A stretch of 21,203 bases of DNA from an uncultured Eubacteriales bacterium (GTDB lineage: Bacteria > Bacillota > Clostridia > UMGS1810), in NCBI GenBank assembly GCA_900555295.1, contig USKN01000011.1, forward strand, positions 1-21,203. Reading direction: 5' to 3'. The notes beneath the pieces are model-generated. The model had not been told where the DNA came from, did no database searches, and saw nothing but the letters and a program-made list of their open reading frames with translations. Shown here in pieces: positions 14,002 through 21,203 of this stretch; position 1 is the stretch's first letter; each line of letters begins with the position of its first letter. The translations under genes and the position numbers were made by a program.

Positions 14002-15353
14002 TATAAACCAAACTCCTCTTTTGTATCGGCAAGAGCGCCGTCCATTCTTTCAAGCACGGTTTTAATTTGTTCCTCGGTTATAACTGCGGGCGGCTCAAAA
14101 CGAATACATTTTGCATTTACAAGCGTTCCTGCCGTCATAACGCCTCTTTTAAACAATCCCTTGGCAACGCTGTAACCTTCTTTTCCGCTTACAAACTCAA
14201 CCGCAAGCATAAGACCCACACCGCGTACATCATCTATTATTTCGGGGTATTTTTCTTTAAGTTTTATAAGTCCGTCTTTTAAAATTATACCCTTATCTCT
14301 GCACTGACCCGGCACATCGTGATCTATCATATATTTAATTGTTGCAATAGCCGCACTGCAGCATACAGGGTTACCGCCAAATGTGGGTGAGCCTAAAAGC
14401 CACGGGTTATCAACAAGCTGTTCAACCCACATATCCGATGTACAAATAATACCCGTAATAGGCATTATGCCTCCGCCGAAAGCCTTACCGAATGTCATAA
14501 TATCGGGTGTTACGCCCTCTGCCTCACAGCGCCACATTGTGCCTGTTCTGCCCATACCGCATTGAATTTCGTCAAATATAAGAGCAACACCGTACTCATC
14601 GCATATTTTTCTCAATTCTTTAAGGTAACCCTCGGGCGGTACAATAACGCCGGCCTCGCCCTGAATAGGCTCAACAATCATTGCGGCTACTTTTTCGCCT
14701 ACCGCTACAAGGTTTTTAATTGCTTTGCGTGCGTCCTCGGCATTACCGTATTCAACATGCTGAACCTGCTGAACCATAGGAATATACGGCACACGGTATG
14801 TATTTTTTCCTCCCATTGAAATTGCGCCCATAGATTTACCGTGAAACGCACCTACGGTTGAAATAAACCATCTGCCGCCCGTTGCAATTCGCGCAAGTTT
14901 TAATGCCATTTCAACAGCTTCCGCACCGCCGTTTGTAAAAAAGCACTTGTCAAGCTTACCCGGCGTAATATCTGCCATAGCCTTTGCAAGATATCCGCGC
15001 AAAGGGTCCAAAAGCTCCTGTGAATGAAGTGCCTGATGGTCGAGCTGTGCTTTTACAACCTCCATAATTTCGGGATTTCTGTGACCGCAGGTGTATATAC
15101 CAAATCCGCCCAAACAGTCTATAAATTCTTCGCCGTACAATCCCTCGCAAATACTGTCGTGGTCTTTCCACTCAAGTGTTGCACTGTTTGTTGATACCGA
15201 TTTTCGGTACTTGAGCCAACCGGGTGAAACGTAATTATCAAAATAATTAATTGTTTCCTGCGTCATTGTTTCTTTTTCGCTGTCCGAAAGTTCGTCCGAT
15301 TTTATATATCCTATTACTTTTTCAAGGTCTTTTGATACTTGTTCATAACTCAT
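14001..15353 (-). CDS. patA: Putrescine aminotransferase
   Basis: Class III PLP aminotransferase moving one amino group of putrescine to a keto acid, giving 4-aminobutanal (which cyclises to pyrroline). The 450 residues match E. coli PatA/YgjG in distinctive places: VSPGWLKYRKSV at 42-53, FIDCLGGFGIY at 77-87, HSQELLDPLRG at 110-120, and LVNAKCIRFEPPAV near the end. D261 (FDEIQCGMGRTG) and PLP lysine K290 (TFGKAFGGG) are present. AGGAG (15364-15368) lies ten bases before the ATG. It follows the aldehyde dehydrogenase by 22 bases and overlaps 4hbD. PatA enzymes also accept cadaverine, so the pathway may handle both diamines. Confidence 0.93.
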   Translation of the reverse strand: MSYEQVSKDLEKVIGYIKSDELSDSEKETMTQETINYFDNYVSPGWLKYRKSVSTNSATLEWKDHDSICEGLYGEEFIDCLGGFGIYTCGHRNPEIMEVVKAQLDHQALHSQELLDPLRGYLAKAMADITPGKLDKCFFTNGGAEAVEMALKLARIATGGRWFISTVGAFHGKSMGAISMGGKNTYRVPYIPMVQQVQHVEYGNAEDARKAIKNLVAVGEKVAAMIVEPIQGEAGVIVPPEGYLKELRKICDEYGVALIFDEIQCGMGRTGTMWRCEAEGVTPDIMTFGKAFGGGIMPITGIICTSDMWVEQLVDNPWLLGSPTFGGNPVCCSAAIATIKYMIDHDVPGQCRDKGIILKDGLIKLKEKYPEIIDDVRGVGLMLAVEFVSGKEGYSVAKGLFKRGVMTAGTLVNAKCIRFEPPAVITEEQIKTVLERMDGALADTKEEFGL

Positions 15354-15375
15354 TTTATGTCATCTCCTGATTATA

Positions 15376-16857
15376 TTAATGTTCATACCAACCTACAATA
15401 CCCGGATTTAGGTTAATGTTAATTTGCTTTGTTTCGCAATATTCCTCCAAACCGTGTATTCCGAGTTCACGTCCTATACCTGATTTTTTGTAACCGCCCC
15501 ACGGTGCTTCGTTAAAGCACGGGTTATAGCAGTTTATCCAGGTAATACCCGCTCTTATTTCTTTAATAACTCTTAATGCCCTTGCACCGTCCGATGTAAA
15601 CACGGCACCCGCAAGACCGTACTCGGTATTGTTTGCCATATCTATTGCCTGCTGCTCATCTTTAAATGTTTGAACGGTAACAACGGGACCGAATATTTCT
15701 TCTTTAACAATTGTCATATCGTCGGTGCAGTTGTCAAATACCGTTGGGCGTACAAAATAGCCTTTTGCACACTCACCCTCGGTATAACGCTCACCTCCGC
15801 ACATAAGCGATGCGCCCTCGTCTATACCCTTTTTTACATATTCAAGCACTTTTTCCATATGGCTTTTTGAAACAAGCGGTCCCATATCGGGGTTATTGAG
15901 CGGATTGCCTATCGTGATTGCATTTGCTCTTTCGCAAAGACGTTTTACAAATTTATCTTTAATACTCTCCTCAATAATAATGCGTGAACCTGCCGAGCAT
16001 ATTTCGCCCTGGTTTAAAAAAATGCCTATCATTGCCCACTCAACGGCACCCTCCAAATCAGCGTCGGCAAATATAACATTGGGGGATTTACCGCCCAGCT
16101 CCAATCCGATTTTTTTAACGTTTCCCGCTGCGGCACGCATTATGCTCTGTCCCACTTCGGTTGAACCCGTAAACGTAATCATATCAACATCACTGTTTTC
16201 GGCAAGCTCGTTTCCTATTGTGCCGCCTGCGCCGAGTACAAGATTTACACTTCCCTCGGGCATTCCGACTCTGTCAAATATTTCAAACAGCTTTATGCAC
16301 GAAAGCACACAGTTTGAGCTGGGTTTAAACACTATGCTGTTGCCTGCCGCCATAGCCGGGGCAAGTTTCCATACACCCATTAAAAGCGGATAGTTCCAGG
16401 GAGTAATTTGAGCGCATACGCCAACGGGTTCGCATACCGTATACGAATGCATTTTGCCAAATCCCTCGTTTACGTCATACACACCGCCGTACGGAGCTTT
16501 TATAAGCCCCGCATAATATCTGAAACAGTGTATTGCATCGTCAACATCGCACTGTGCCTCTCTTAACGGCTTACCGTGATCCATTGTATCTATTTTTGCA
16601 AATTCGTCTTTTTCTTTTTCTATTTCATCGGCTATTTTTAAAAGCATATCGCTTCTTGTCTGCGCGTCGGTATCGCGCCACTTGCGTGTTTTATAAAAAG
16701 ATTTTTTTGCGGCGGCAACGGCTTTTTTTGCGTCACACACATCGCCCTCGGTAACATATGCAAGCACCTCACCGTTTGCAGGGTTAATGCTTTTGCGTGT
16801 TTTTTTGCTCTCGCTTTCAACCCATTTGCCGTCTATATACATTTTTTTAACTTCCAT
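15376..16857 (-). CDS. NAD(P)-dependent aldehyde dehydrogenase, likely 4-aminobutyraldehyde dehydrogenase
   Basis: Oxidises an aldehyde to the acid; in this operon the expected substrate is 4-aminobutanal, giving GABA. The 493 residues fit the betaine-aldehyde/aminoaldehyde branch of the family. Catalytic residues are visible: N155 (TPWNYP), K178 (VFKPS), E253 (LELGGKSP) and the nucleophile C287 (NQGEICSAGSR). FTGSTEVG at 229-236 is the cofactor loop. The start at 16857 has GAGAGG five bases upstream; a second ATG at codon 6 (MYIDG) is possible. Flanked by potD (23-base gap) and patA (22-base gap), all on the minus strand. Betaine aldehyde is an alternative substrate, but the neighbours argue for aminoaldehydes. 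Confidence 0.9.
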   Translation of the reverse strand: MEVKKMYIDGKWVESESKKTRKSINPANGEVLAYVTEGDVCDAKKAVAAAKKSFYKTRKWRDTDAQTRSDMLLKIADEIEKEKDEFAKIDTMDHGKPLREAQCDVDDAIHCFRYYAGLIKAPYGGVYDVNEGFGKMHSYTVCEPVGVCAQITPWNYPLLMGVWKLAPAMAAGNSIVFKPSSNCVLSCIKLFEIFDRVGMPEGSVNLVLGAGGTIGNELAENSDVDMITFTGSTEVGQSIMRAAAGNVKKIGLELGGKSPNVIFADADLEGAVEWAMIGIFLNQGEICSAGSRIIIEESIKDKFVKRLCERANAITIGNPLNNPDMGPLVSKSHMEKVLEYVKKGIDEGASLMCGGERYTEGECAKGYFVRPTVFDNCTDDMTIVKEEIFGPVVTVQTFKDEQQAIDMANNTEYGLAGAVFTSDGARALRVIKEIRAGITWINCYNPCFNEAPWGGYKKSGIGRELGIHGLEEYCETKQININLNPGIVGWYEH

Positions 16858-16880
16858 AAAAACCTCTCCCGTACAAATTT

Positions 16881-17951
16881 TTATTTTTTAAGTTCTGTCC
16901 ACATTTTATCGTATATTGCAAGCGTGTCTGTATCTAAATTTTTAATGTACTCGCCTTTTGCAATAGCGTCGGCAGGCGGATTTTTTGCGGGGTTTGACGA
17001 ATAATCGCTGCCTGCAAGTTCAACCGCTTTTGTGTTGGGGCACATATACGGAAATTCTTCAAGTACAAGCGCCATATTTTCGGGGTCGAGCATAAAGTTT
17101 ATAAACTTCATAGCCGCGTCTTTATTTTTTGCGCCTTTTGAAATTGCCCAATTGTCGAGGAATAAATATGCACCCTCCTCGGGATATACAACCTCAATAT
17201 CTTTGTTTTCTTCCATAGCAAGAGCAATTTCTGCCGCCCACATTACACCCAAATCACAATCACCCTGAATAAGAGCCGATTTTGGACTGTCGGAGTCGTA
17301 GAGCTTTACATTAGGTTTTAATGTGAGAAGCTTTTCTCTTATTGCGTCAAGCTCGCCTTTATCCGATGTACTCATACTGTAACCCAGGCTGCGTGCGGTA
17401 AATCCTATAACCGCTCTAAAATCGTCAAGTACAACTTCTTTATTTTTAAACTCATCTTTAAATAAGTCGGCATATGATGTAACGGGTGTTTTTACTTTGG
17501 ATTTGTTTACCGCAATTGCCGCAACACCGCCAAGATACGGAACACTGTATTTGTTGCCCGGGTCGTATTCGGGGTCTTTGTACTCATCTCCGATATTGTC
17601 AAAATTTGAAAGCTTTGTTACATCTATCTCCTCAAGCATACCCTGTGACGCCATTTGCTCAACCATATAATCGCTGGGCTGAATTATATCAAATGCGCCC
17701 TCGTTTTCGGATTTAACTTTTGCAAGCATATCTTCGTTAGACGAAAACGTTGTGTGATTAACTTTAATTCCCGTTTCATCTTCAAATTTTTCAATAACGC
17801 TGTCGGGTATATACTCTGTCCAAGTGTAAATATTAAGAGTATCTTCTCCGCTTTGTTTATTTGACGAGATTTTTTTATCGGAACATCCCGTAAATAATCC
17901 CATTGTCAATACAATTGTCAATGCCGTTAAAACTGATACAAACTTTTTCAT
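16881..17951 (-). CDS. potD: Spermidine/putrescine ABC transporter substrate-binding lipoprotein
   Basis: Extracellular receptor delivering polyamine to the PotBC permease. The 356 residues begin with a signal peptide and lipobox (LFTGC, C23 lipidated), as expected for a Gram-positive. The mature protein opens with LNIYTWTEYIPDSVIEKFEDETGI, the hallmark PotD/PotF start, followed by FDIIQPSDYMVEQM and YSVPYLGG. Tryptophan and acidic residues such as YTWTEY, GVMWAAE and LDNWAISKG are where polyamine contacts occur in known PotD structures. Whether it prefers putrescine or spermidine cannot be read off reliably. GGAGG (17960-17964) lies eight bases before the ATG, 23 bases after potC. Confidence 0.92.
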   Translation of the reverse strand: MKKFVSVLTALTIVLTMGLFTGCSDKKISSNKQSGEDTLNIYTWTEYIPDSVIEKFEDETGIKVNHTTFSSNEDMLAKVKSENEGAFDIIQPSDYMVEQMASQGMLEEIDVTKLSNFDNIGDEYKDPEYDPGNKYSVPYLGGVAAIAVNKSKVKTPVTSYADLFKDEFKNKEVVLDDFRAVIGFTARSLGYSMSTSDKGELDAIREKLLTLKPNVKLYDSDSPKSALIQGDCDLGVMWAAEIALAMEENKDIEVVYPEEGAYLFLDNWAISKGAKNKDAAMKFINFMLDPENMALVLEEFPYMCPNTKAVELAGSDYSSNPAKNPPADAIAKGEYIKNLDTDTLAIYDKMWTELKK

Positions 17952-17974
17952 AATTCATTCCTCCGTTTTTTATA

Positions 17975-18775
17975 TTATTTTTTTATTTTTTTAAGCAAGT
18001 CACTCTGTGTTAAAATAACAAGAATAACGGTTGCAATAAGAATAAGTGTTGAAAGCGCGTTTACATCGGGTGCAACGCCGCTTTTAATTGCGCTCATTAC
18101 TTTAAGCGGAAATGTTTTTACCTGACCGTTTATAAAATAGCTTACAATTACGTCGTCAATCGAAAGTGTAAAGGCAAGCAGTGCACCTCCGCCTATACCG
18201 GGCGCAAGTACGGGGAGCGTAATGTTTTTAAATGTCATAAGTCTGTTTGCTCCCAAATCCATACTTGCCTCTTCTATTGAATTATCGTATCCTGCAAGCC
18301 GTGCGCGTACATTAAATATTACATATGGTATTGCAAATGTTGTATGTGCCAATATAAGAGTTAACATACCGCGCGGAATACCCGTATTTGAAAACAATGT
18401 TAAAAGCGAAATTCCCAAAACAATTTCGGGTATTACAACGGGAATATAAAGCAAGCCGTCTATAATGTTTTTTCCTTTAAATTTGTATTTGTACATACCA
18501 ACCGCCGCAATTGTGCCTATTGCCGTTGCAAGCAATGTTGTTATAATTGCAATTGCCATTGTAGCGCCAAACGACTCCAAAAGCGACTTGTTTTCAAAAA
18601 GCTTTATATACCAATCGAAGGTAAAACCTTTCCACGATTGATACGGTTTGCTTGTTGTTGCGTTAAATGAGTTTACCACAATAACGCTTATGGGCAAAAA
18701 CAAAAATATGTAAACAATACTGCAAAACACCGTACCCGATATTTTTTTAAATTTTGTTTTTGTGTGCCTTGACAT
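17975..18775 (-). CDS. potC: Polyamine ABC transporter permease PotC
   Basis: One of two membrane subunits forming the polyamine channel. 266 residues with six predicted hydrophobic segments, the first at about 13-34. The cytoplasmic coupling loop EEASMDLGANRLMTFKNITLP (about 168-188) is the EAA motif that docks on PotA. LPISVIVVNSFNATTSKPYQSWKGFTFDWY at the N-terminus is typical of PotC. The start is 3 bases after the potB stop, and its GGGGGTG binding site lies inside the last codons of potB, which ties the synthesis of both permeases together. Confidence 0.92.
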   Translation of the reverse strand: MSRHTKTKFKKISGTVFCSIVYIFLFLPISVIVVNSFNATTSKPYQSWKGFTFDWYIKLFENKSLLESFGATMAIAIITTLLATAIGTIAAVGMYKYKFKGKNIIDGLLYIPVVIPEIVLGISLLTLFSNTGIPRGMLTLILAHTTFAIPYVIFNVRARLAGYDNSIEEASMDLGANRLMTFKNITLPVLAPGIGGGALLAFTLSIDDVIVSYFINGQVKTFPLKVMSAIKSGVAPDVNALSTLILIATVILVILTQSDLLKKIKK

Positions 18776-18778
18776 ATT

Positions 18779-19654
18779 CTACACCCCCAAACTATCCATA
18801 TCGCCGCCCGCTTTTTGATATAATTTTACAAGCACAAGCGTAATAACAATTAAAATTATTGAAAGTGCGGCTCCGAGCGGCCAATTGTTGCCGCTTTGAA
18901 ACTGTCTTTCTATAAGGTTTCCTACAACGTCGCTGTTGCCGCCGCCCAAAATATCCGCTACAAAAAAGTAGCCGAGGCTTGGTATAAATACCATTATACT
19001 GCCCGAGAATACACCGCTCATTGTAAGCGGAAGTATTATTCTAAAAAATGTTGACGCTCCCTTTGCGCCCAAATCCGACGACGCTTCAAGAAGTGTTTTG
19101 TCAAGTTTTTCTATAGCGGTATAAAGCGGAAGTACCATAAACGGAAACAGGCAATATACCATACCAAAAACCGTTGCGCCTTTGTTAAACAAAAACTGTA
19201 TGGGTTCTTTGGTTATATTAAGCGTTGTAAGTATATAATTAAGCCAGCCGCTTGAGCCGAGAAAAGTACGCCATCCGTATATTCGTATAAGCGAATTTGT
19301 CCAAAACGGAATTATAACAAGCATATAAAGAAGTGTTTTGTATTTTGACTCGGTGCGTGCAATCAAAAACGAAAACGGATACCCAATAAGTATACATATT
19401 ACCGTTGTAAAAAACGCTACCAAAACCGATGTTGCGTATATTTGAATATAGTTTGTATCAAACAAACGCCTGTAGTTTTCGGTTGTAAATTTAAAAACTA
19501 TGTTATATGAGCTGTCTATTGAGCAAAAGCTCATAACAAGCACGTATATAAGCGGTACTGCCACAAAAAATATAAGCCAAAGTGTAACAGGTCCCACTGT
19601 TGTAATGGCAGGCAGCGTATTTGACCTGAATTTATGTTTAGATAACTTTTCCAT
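18779..19654 (-). CDS. potB: Polyamine ABC transporter permease PotB
   Basis: Partner membrane subunit of PotC. 291 residues with about six hydrophobic segments; the EAA docking loop is EASSDLGAKGASTFFRIILPL near 190-210. The N-terminal WLIFFVAVPLIYVLVMSFCS is a typical first helix of this family. Its binding site GGAGTGA (19661-19667 on +) is made from the final codons and stop of potA, with the ATG 6 bases past the potA stop, so translation is closely coupled. Confidence 0.92.
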   Translation of the reverse strand: MEKLSKHKFRSNTLPAITTVGPVTLWLIFFVAVPLIYVLVMSFCSIDSSYNIVFKFTTENYRRLFDTNYIQIYATSVLVAFFTTVICILIGYPFSFLIARTESKYKTLLYMLVIIPFWTNSLIRIYGWRTFLGSSGWLNYILTTLNITKEPIQFLFNKGATVFGMVYCLFPFMVLPLYTAIEKLDKTLLEASSDLGAKGASTFFRIILPLTMSGVFSGSIMVFIPSLGYFFVADILGGGNSDVVGNLIERQFQSGNNWPLGAALSIILIVITLVLVKLYQKAGGDMDSLGV

Positions 19655-19660
19655 AATAAA

Positions 19661-20776
19661 TCACTCCATTACAATGTTATTTACGGCGTCTGCAAACACA
19701 TTGTCAAACGTATGTATAAGCTTTGCGTCGCCGTTGTTCCAATAAAGATAAACCGTTCCTCCTTCGGGTAGTTTTTGTCCGGCAAGACGTTCTATTTTTA
19801 CTTCGTTTCCGTTTGCCAAAACAACAGCCGTTTTTACAACCGAGCCTACATATATTTGCTCTTTTACCGTTGCGCAAAGGTTAAAACCGTCTACAGGCTT
19901 ATCTGAATACAACATTCTTTCGGGTCTTACCGATACAGATAGCATATCACCCGACTTAAACTCACCGCTTTTTGCGGTAAAACTTCCGCATTCAAACGCA
20001 ATCTCAATTTTTCCGTCACTTTCGTCTATAACACTGCCGTCAAAAATATTTGTTTCGCCAATAAAAGTTGCAACAAACTTTGTTGCGGGGTTTTCGTATA
20101 TTTCAACGGGTGTGCCTGCCTGCTGCAAAACCCCTTCGTTCATAATACATATTCTGTCGCTCATTGTAAGCGCTTCTTCCTGGTCGTGAGTTACGTAAAT
20201 AAAAGTTATGTTAAGTTTTCGCTGCAAACGTTTAAGTTCAAGCTGCATTTGCTTTCTTAATTTTAAATCGAGTGCGCCCAGCGGTTCATCAAGCAGCAAT
20301 ACTTTTGGGCGGTTTATAAGTGCTCTTGCAATTGCAACTCTTTGTTTTTGCCCGCCGCTCAACTGTGACGGATATCGGCGTTCAAAATCGCCAAGCTGTA
20401 CAAGTTCAAGCATTTCGGTAACATGTTCTTTTATTTCGGCTTTTTTTACCTTTTTCATTTTAAGTCCGTATGCCACATTGTCGTAAACTGTCATATGCGG
20501 AAACAGTGCATAGCTTTGAAATACCGTATTTACATCTCTTTCAAACGGCTGTTTGTTATGTATATCTTCACCCTGAACGCTTATACTTCCGCTTGTGGGT
20601 TCTTCAAATCCCGCTATCATTCGCAGTGTTGTTGTTTTTCCGCATCCGCTCGAGCCGAGCAATGTTAAAAATTCGCCTTCATAAATATCAAGATTAAGGT
20701 CTTTTACAACGTGGTTTGTTCCGTATATTTTATTTACTCCCCTAATCTTTACAATTACTTTTTTATCACTCTCCAT
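19661..20776 (-). CDS. potA: Polyamine ABC transporter ATPase PotA
   Basis: Cytoplasmic ATPase that powers polyamine import. 371 residues. Nucleotide-binding domain: Walker A GSSGCGKTT at 41-49, Q-loop FQSYALFPHM at 86-95, signature LSGGQKQR at 139-146, Walker B VLLLDEP at 159-165 and switch H197 (VTHDQEEA). Residues about 240-371 form the C-terminal TOBE-type regulatory domain (GETNIFDG, VSVRPERM), as in other PotA/MalK relatives. GAGGGTG (20784-20790 on +) lies seven bases before the ATG. It follows the P-II gene by 33 bases; no hairpin or promoter is evident in that gap. Confidence 0.94.
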   Translation of the reverse strand: MESDKKVIVKIRGVNKIYGTNHVVKDLNLDIYEGEFLTLLGSSGCGKTTTLRMIAGFEEPTSGSISVQGEDIHNKQPFERDVNTVFQSYALFPHMTVYDNVAYGLKMKKVKKAEIKEHVTEMLELVQLGDFERRYPSQLSGGQKQRVAIARALINRPKVLLLDEPLGALDLKLRKQMQLELKRLQRKLNITFIYVTHDQEEALTMSDRICIMNEGVLQQAGTPVEIYENPATKFVATFIGETNIFDGSVIDESDGKIEIAFECGSFTAKSGEFKSGDMLSVSVRPERMLYSDKPVDGFNLCATVKEQIYVGSVVKTAVVLANGNEVKIERLAGQKLPEGGTVYLYWNNGDAKLIHTFDNVFADAVNNIVME

Positions 20777-20809
20777 AATGTATCACCCTCTTATTTAAAG
20801 ATTTGGTTT

Positions 20810-21163
20810 TTATAATGCCTTTTCATCTCTTTCGCCCGTTCTCAATCTTACGGCGCCTTCAATGTTTCTTATAAACACTTTACCGTCGCCGACGTGACCC
20901 GTAACAATTTTATCTCTCAACTCGGTTATTATATCGTCAACTTCCTTGTCGCGTACAACAACCTCCACTCGGATTTTGGGCAAAAGGTTTATATTTACTT
21001 TAAACCCTTTAATTACATTTACGGCATTGTCATCTGCAATACCCTTTTGAGTTCCGCAGCCCATAACACTTGATATTGTCATACCTCCGCATTTTTTCTC
21101 ATCGAGAATTTCTTTTACTTTTTCAAGTTTTTCGGGTCTTATAATAATTACAAGTTCCTTCAT
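20810..21163 (-). CDS. P-II family signalling protein with extended, tyrosine-free T-loop
   Basis: Small trimeric sensor of 2-oxoglutarate and ATP/ADP that controls other proteins by T-loop contact. The 117 residues carry the family hallmarks: Q39-K40 at the T-loop base, LPK with K63 (equivalent to E. coli K58), B-loop TGHVGDGK at 88-95 and C-loop RLRTGE at 106-111. Compared with 112-residue E. coli GlnB, the extra length sits in the T-loop (residues 41-60), about five residues longer. The protein contains no tyrosine at all, so uridylylation at the Tyr51 site cannot occur. AAGGAGG (21172-21178 on +) lies eight bases before the ATG. It is the first visible gene of the polyamine operon; no ammonium transporter is in view. 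Confidence 0.88.
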   Translation of the reverse strand: MKELVIIIRPEKLEKVKEILDEKKCGGMTISSVMGCGTQKGIADDNAVNVIKGFKVNINLLPKIRVEVVVRDKEVDDIITELRDKIVTGHVGDGKVFIRNIEGAVRLRTGERDEKAL

Positions 21164-21186
21164 TCCAAATTCCTCCTTTTTGTAAT

Positions 21187-21203
21187 AAAAAAAGGCAACG
21201 GGA
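21187..21203 (-). terminator. Possible terminator or attenuator 3' half, cut by the window edge
   Basis: On the minus strand the window begins TCCCGTTGCC followed by seven Ts (21187-21193) and then the P-II ribosome binding site. GC-rich sequence followed by a T-run is what the descending arm of an intrinsic terminator looks like. The ascending arm would lie beyond the window, so this is unproven. Confidence 0.35.

Noticed and set aside
15376..16857. Aldehyde dehydrogenase as betaine aldehyde dehydrogenase for osmoprotection
   Set aside because: No choline dehydrogenase or betaine transporter nearby; the operon is otherwise wholly devoted to polyamine and GABA metabolism. Kept as an alternative only.

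Overview
The window looks like the chromosome of an anaerobic, low-GC member of the Clostridia. The DNA is AT-rich, ribosome binding sites are of the GGAGG type, promoters match TTGACA/TATAAT, and there is an [FeFe]-hydrogenase maturase (HydF) together with the acpS-lipoprotein-alr-mazEF gene order familiar from Bacillus and relatives. No rRNA, tRNA, CRISPR array, insertion sequence or phage gene was seen.

Left part (1-6900, all + strand). An M23 endopeptidase-like protein and a NodB-type polysaccharide deacetylase are coupled by a TAATG overlap. A consensus promoter at 1933-1961 then drives a small membrane protein, an unusual fusion of holo-ACP synthase with NAD(P)HX dehydratase, a LolA-fold lipoprotein (YdcC/GerS-like) and alanine racemase. 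A second consensus promoter, with a 17-bp palindrome on its -10 box, precedes mazE-mazF and a small membrane-anchored exported protein of unknown function. A weak AT-rich terminator follows.

Middle part (6900-11500). hydF (+) converges on a solitary mreB-type gene (-) across a 16-bp perfect stem. Divergent from mreB are a MATE exporter with a structured 100-nt leader and a Nudix hydrolase. These end at a second convergent terminator that resembles the first in sequence.

Right part (11500-21203, all - strand). Nine closely packed genes read right to left: a P-II protein, potA-potB-potC-potD, an aldehyde dehydrogenase, putrescine aminotransferase (patA), 4-hydroxybutyrate dehydrogenase (4hbD) and GABA aminotransferase (gabT). 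Together they predict uptake of putrescine or spermidine and conversion putrescine -> 4-aminobutanal -> GABA -> succinate semialdehyde -> 4-hydroxybutyrate. The aldehyde oxidation and the final reduction cancel in redox terms, and two amino groups are released to keto-acid acceptors. This reads as a fermentative polyamine module that would feed the 4-hydroxybutyrate/crotonyl-CoA/butyrate route, whose later enzymes are not in the window. The P-II protein at the head of the operon has no tyrosine at all and a T-loop about five residues longer than E. coli GlnB.

The points most worth a second look are the polyamine-to-4-hydroxybutyrate operon led by a tyrosine-free P-II, the AcpS-NnrD fusion lacking the epimerase domain, the MATE leader RNA with its possible 22-codon leader peptide, and the mazEF operon carrying an exported third gene.
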